14,818 bases of DNA from Anaerolineaceae bacterium (GTDB lineage Bacteria; Chloroflexota; Anaerolineae; Anaerolineales; Anaerolineaceae), in assembly GCA_021107195.1 (NCBI GenBank), contig JAIOTF010000193.1, positions 1 to 14,818 on the forward strand, in the 5' to 3' direction. This document shows, piece by piece, positions 13,503-14,818 of this stretch (position 1 is the stretch's first letter; each line of letters opens with the position of its first letter). Position numbers and translations under genes: made by a program. The notes below the pieces were generated by a model that saw nothing but the letters and a program-made list of their open reading frames with translations, was not told where the DNA came from and did no database searches.

Positions 13503-13539
13503 AAAAATTACCGGGCGGCTTTGCTAGGAGCCGCCCGGT
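13503..13539 (-). terminator. Terminator of the minus-strand lipoprotein gene
   Basis: A perfect 11-bp GC-rich stem (13510-13520 with 13529-13539) has an 8-base loop. Read on the minus strand it is followed by AATTTTTGG, and it lies twelve bases after the TAA stop. On the plus strand the following tract, GGGTATTTT, is poorer, but the hairpin may also end the GH114 operon. Positions 13417-13502 show nothing else. Confidence 0.85.
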
Positions 13540-13550
13540 GGGTATTTTGC

Positions 13551-14579
13551 TTACTCAATAAAGGTCAATGTTTTTTCAGTGCAAAAACCACCCTGGTCGT
13601 CCAGGCCGCATAGTTTGATCTTCGCCGTGACAGTGCTTCCGATTAGCTGGAAGTCAAATTTTCCAGATGTGACATATCCTACGCCACCTGGCGGGATGGG
13701 ATCCTTGGCGATGGAGATGCAACCATTGGCTGCGCCAAACATATTTCCGCTGTTCGTTGTGGTTATATTGGCAGATATATCCTTTACGGTGATCGAATAG
13801 GATTGAATGTCGATCGTACCGGTATTGTGCACGCGGAATTTCAGGCAATATTTGCCAGAGCAATTTCTTTGTATGTCGTAGGTCACATTGGCCTCGGGTT
13901 GGAGGATGAATAATGGGGTAATGACCAGCGGCGGAAGGATGAATATATCTAAAACGGCTTTGATCTCCACGTAGAAGGGATTAGTGCCGCTGGCGCCGAT
14001 CCCAAATACCTGGCCCTCAGAGCTTTTCAGCTTGAAATAGCCTTTGTACGTGCCAGCGGTGCCGGGGGCGGTCAGGTTGATGGAGATATCCACTGTTTCG
14101 CCTGGAGCAACAGTGCCGCTGGTCAGTACTACTTCATCCGGGGCGTTCATCCGGTCGCCGTGAGAGAAGATCAGGCGGTAACCAGAGGTCCAGGTGCACG
14201 ATCCGGAATTTTGCAGCCGCCAGGTTTTGACAAAGGCTTTATTGATTGTGACCTCACTGCCATCCGGATAGTTAATGTCGCTTACAAAGCTGGCTTTGTT
14301 GCATGGAATGGTTGTCGCAGTTGCCGGTTGGGTGCTGGTGGGAACGTTGGTAGCCGTAGCGGGCGCAGTGTGCGATGGTTCAATGGTAAATGTGGCTGTG
14401 GCCTCTCCAGCAGTTGTCGCTGTGGGCGGTTGAGCGGACATCTGGGCAGCGACGGTTTCGGCGACAGATGTGGCCTGGGTGTCTGCTTCGCTTAGGACAG
14501 AGTTTCCAGGCGCATTGCAGGCCAGAATGACCATGGCCAGCATGACAACGATCCATATTACTTTTTTGACTTTATTCAT
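13551..14579 (-). CDS. Lipoprotein with NBR1-type Ig-like domain
   Basis: This 342-residue surface-anchored protein starts with the signal peptide MNKVKKVIWIVVMLAMVILAC, with the lipidated cysteine at 21. A low-complexity Thr/Ala/Pro linker covers residues 48-91. The NBR1-Ig-like domain (PF16158) at about 93-205 shows PDGSEVTINKAFVKTWRLQN, SCTWTSGYRL, APGETVDISINLTAPGTAGTY and GYFKLKSSEGQVFGIG. Residues 227-342 form a second beta-rich domain with five cysteines (240, 245, 287, 324, 333), which I do not recognise; it may be another Ig-like or CARDB-type module. The organisation is very common in Anaerolineae and suggests a cell-surface or adhesive role, but no partner is known. ATG 14579 has GGGAG at a normal distance; 13 extra upstream codons are possible but would spoil the signal peptide. 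Confidence 0.88.
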   Translation of the reverse strand: MNKVKKVIWIVVMLAMVILACNAPGNSVLSEADTQATSVAETVAAQMSAQPPTATTAGEATATFTIEPSHTAPATATNVPTSTQPATATTIPCNKASFVSDINYPDGSEVTINKAFVKTWRLQNSGSCTWTSGYRLIFSHGDRMNAPDEVVLTSGTVAPGETVDISINLTAPGTAGTYKGYFKLKSSEGQVFGIGASGTNPFYVEIKAVLDIFILPPLVITPLFILQPEANVTYDIQRNCSGKYCLKFRVHNTGTIDIQSYSITVKDISANITTTNSGNMFGAANGCISIAKDPIPPGGVGYVTSGKFDFQLIGSTVTAKIKLCGLDDQGGFCTEKTLTFIE

Positions 14580-14651
14580 CTGATTTTCTCCCACAGTAGA
14601 TTGAGCCAAGGGCAACATTGGTTTGCTCGTTTTTATACAACTAATATCTAA

Positions 14652-14680
14652 ATTATAGACATTGTATGCGTTGTACGCAA
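14652..14680 (-). promoter_or_regulatory. Promoter of the Ig-like lipoprotein gene
   Basis: On the minus strand TTGCGT (14680-14675) and TATAAT (14657-14652) are separated by 17 bases, predicting a start near 14645 and a 66-base leader. The inverted repeat TGCGT-TGT-ACGCA (14667-14679) overlaps the -35 and could be an operator. The remaining AT-rich sequence, 14681-14818, shows no gene. Confidence 0.65.
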
Positions 14681-14818
14681 CCGATTATTCGTGTTGATTT
14701 AGGGGCTGAACTTTTCTGTTTACCAAGTTGTGTTTGTTATGTTAAGAGGATAGCGATTTCGCCTGATGATTACAATCCAGTTCATTAATAATTGGATAAG
14801 AAAAGTTTTTTCACAAAG

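Noticed and set aside
14751..14776. Possible plus-strand promoter near the right end (TACAAT 14771-14776)
   Set aside because: It has no -35 or TG extension, and no gene can be seen in the remaining sequence.

Overview
The window looks like chromosomal DNA from a member of the Chloroflexota, most likely Anaerolineae. I infer this from gene content, not from a database match. A Thr/Ala/Pro-rich lipoprotein carries an NBR1-type Ig-like domain. There is also a SpoVS orthologue, a short DUF4332 helix-hairpin-helix protein, moderate GC content, and promoters built on a TACAAT/TATAAT -10, often preceded by TG. I see no rRNA, tRNA, CRISPR array, insertion sequence or phage gene. The content is mostly housekeeping and small conserved enzymes.

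Layout. Positions 1-470 hold an AT-rich leader, a 57-residue 2[4Fe-4S] ferredoxin with a GTG start, and a strong terminator. Positions 470-1350 hold a deoxynucleoside kinase. It faces spoVS on the minus strand, and the two share a bidirectional terminator. After a divergent intergenic region comes a glycerophosphodiester phosphodiesterase (1972-2706) with its own terminator. Next is a Fsr-like MFS transporter overlapping a GNAT acetyltransferase, a possible 51-residue small ORF, a UMF1/Atg22-type MFS transporter and a PlsC-like acyltransferase (2929-7164). From 7313 to 9189 four small genes (DUF4332, DUF427, DUF952, cyclophilin) appear as separate units, most with a visible promoter and terminator. 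Two of these signals are packed into a neighbour: the cyclophilin -10 contains the DUF952 stop codon, and the terminator-like hairpin behind the DUF427 gene forms the 5' end of the DUF952 transcript.

Positions 9272-9340 hold a pair of inverted REP-like palindromes. They are followed by an unlisted 32-codon ORF translationally coupled to a GT2 glycosyltransferase. A decayed palindromic repeat separates this from an apparently leaderless, tightly coupled four-gene operon (10295-13416): S51 peptidase, a nine-or-so-helix membrane protein of unknown family, a GrpB-type nucleotidyltransferase-fold protein and a GH114-like lipoprotein. The window ends with the minus-strand NBR1-Ig lipoprotein (13551-14579), which has a good terminator and promoter.

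Functional links. Cell-envelope and lipid functions recur: the diesterase, the acyltransferase, the GT2 enzyme, the GH114 lipoprotein and the Ig-like lipoprotein. The only group that looks like a possible undescribed functional unit is the S51-membrane-GrpB-GH114 operon. No direct evidence of its function is visible.
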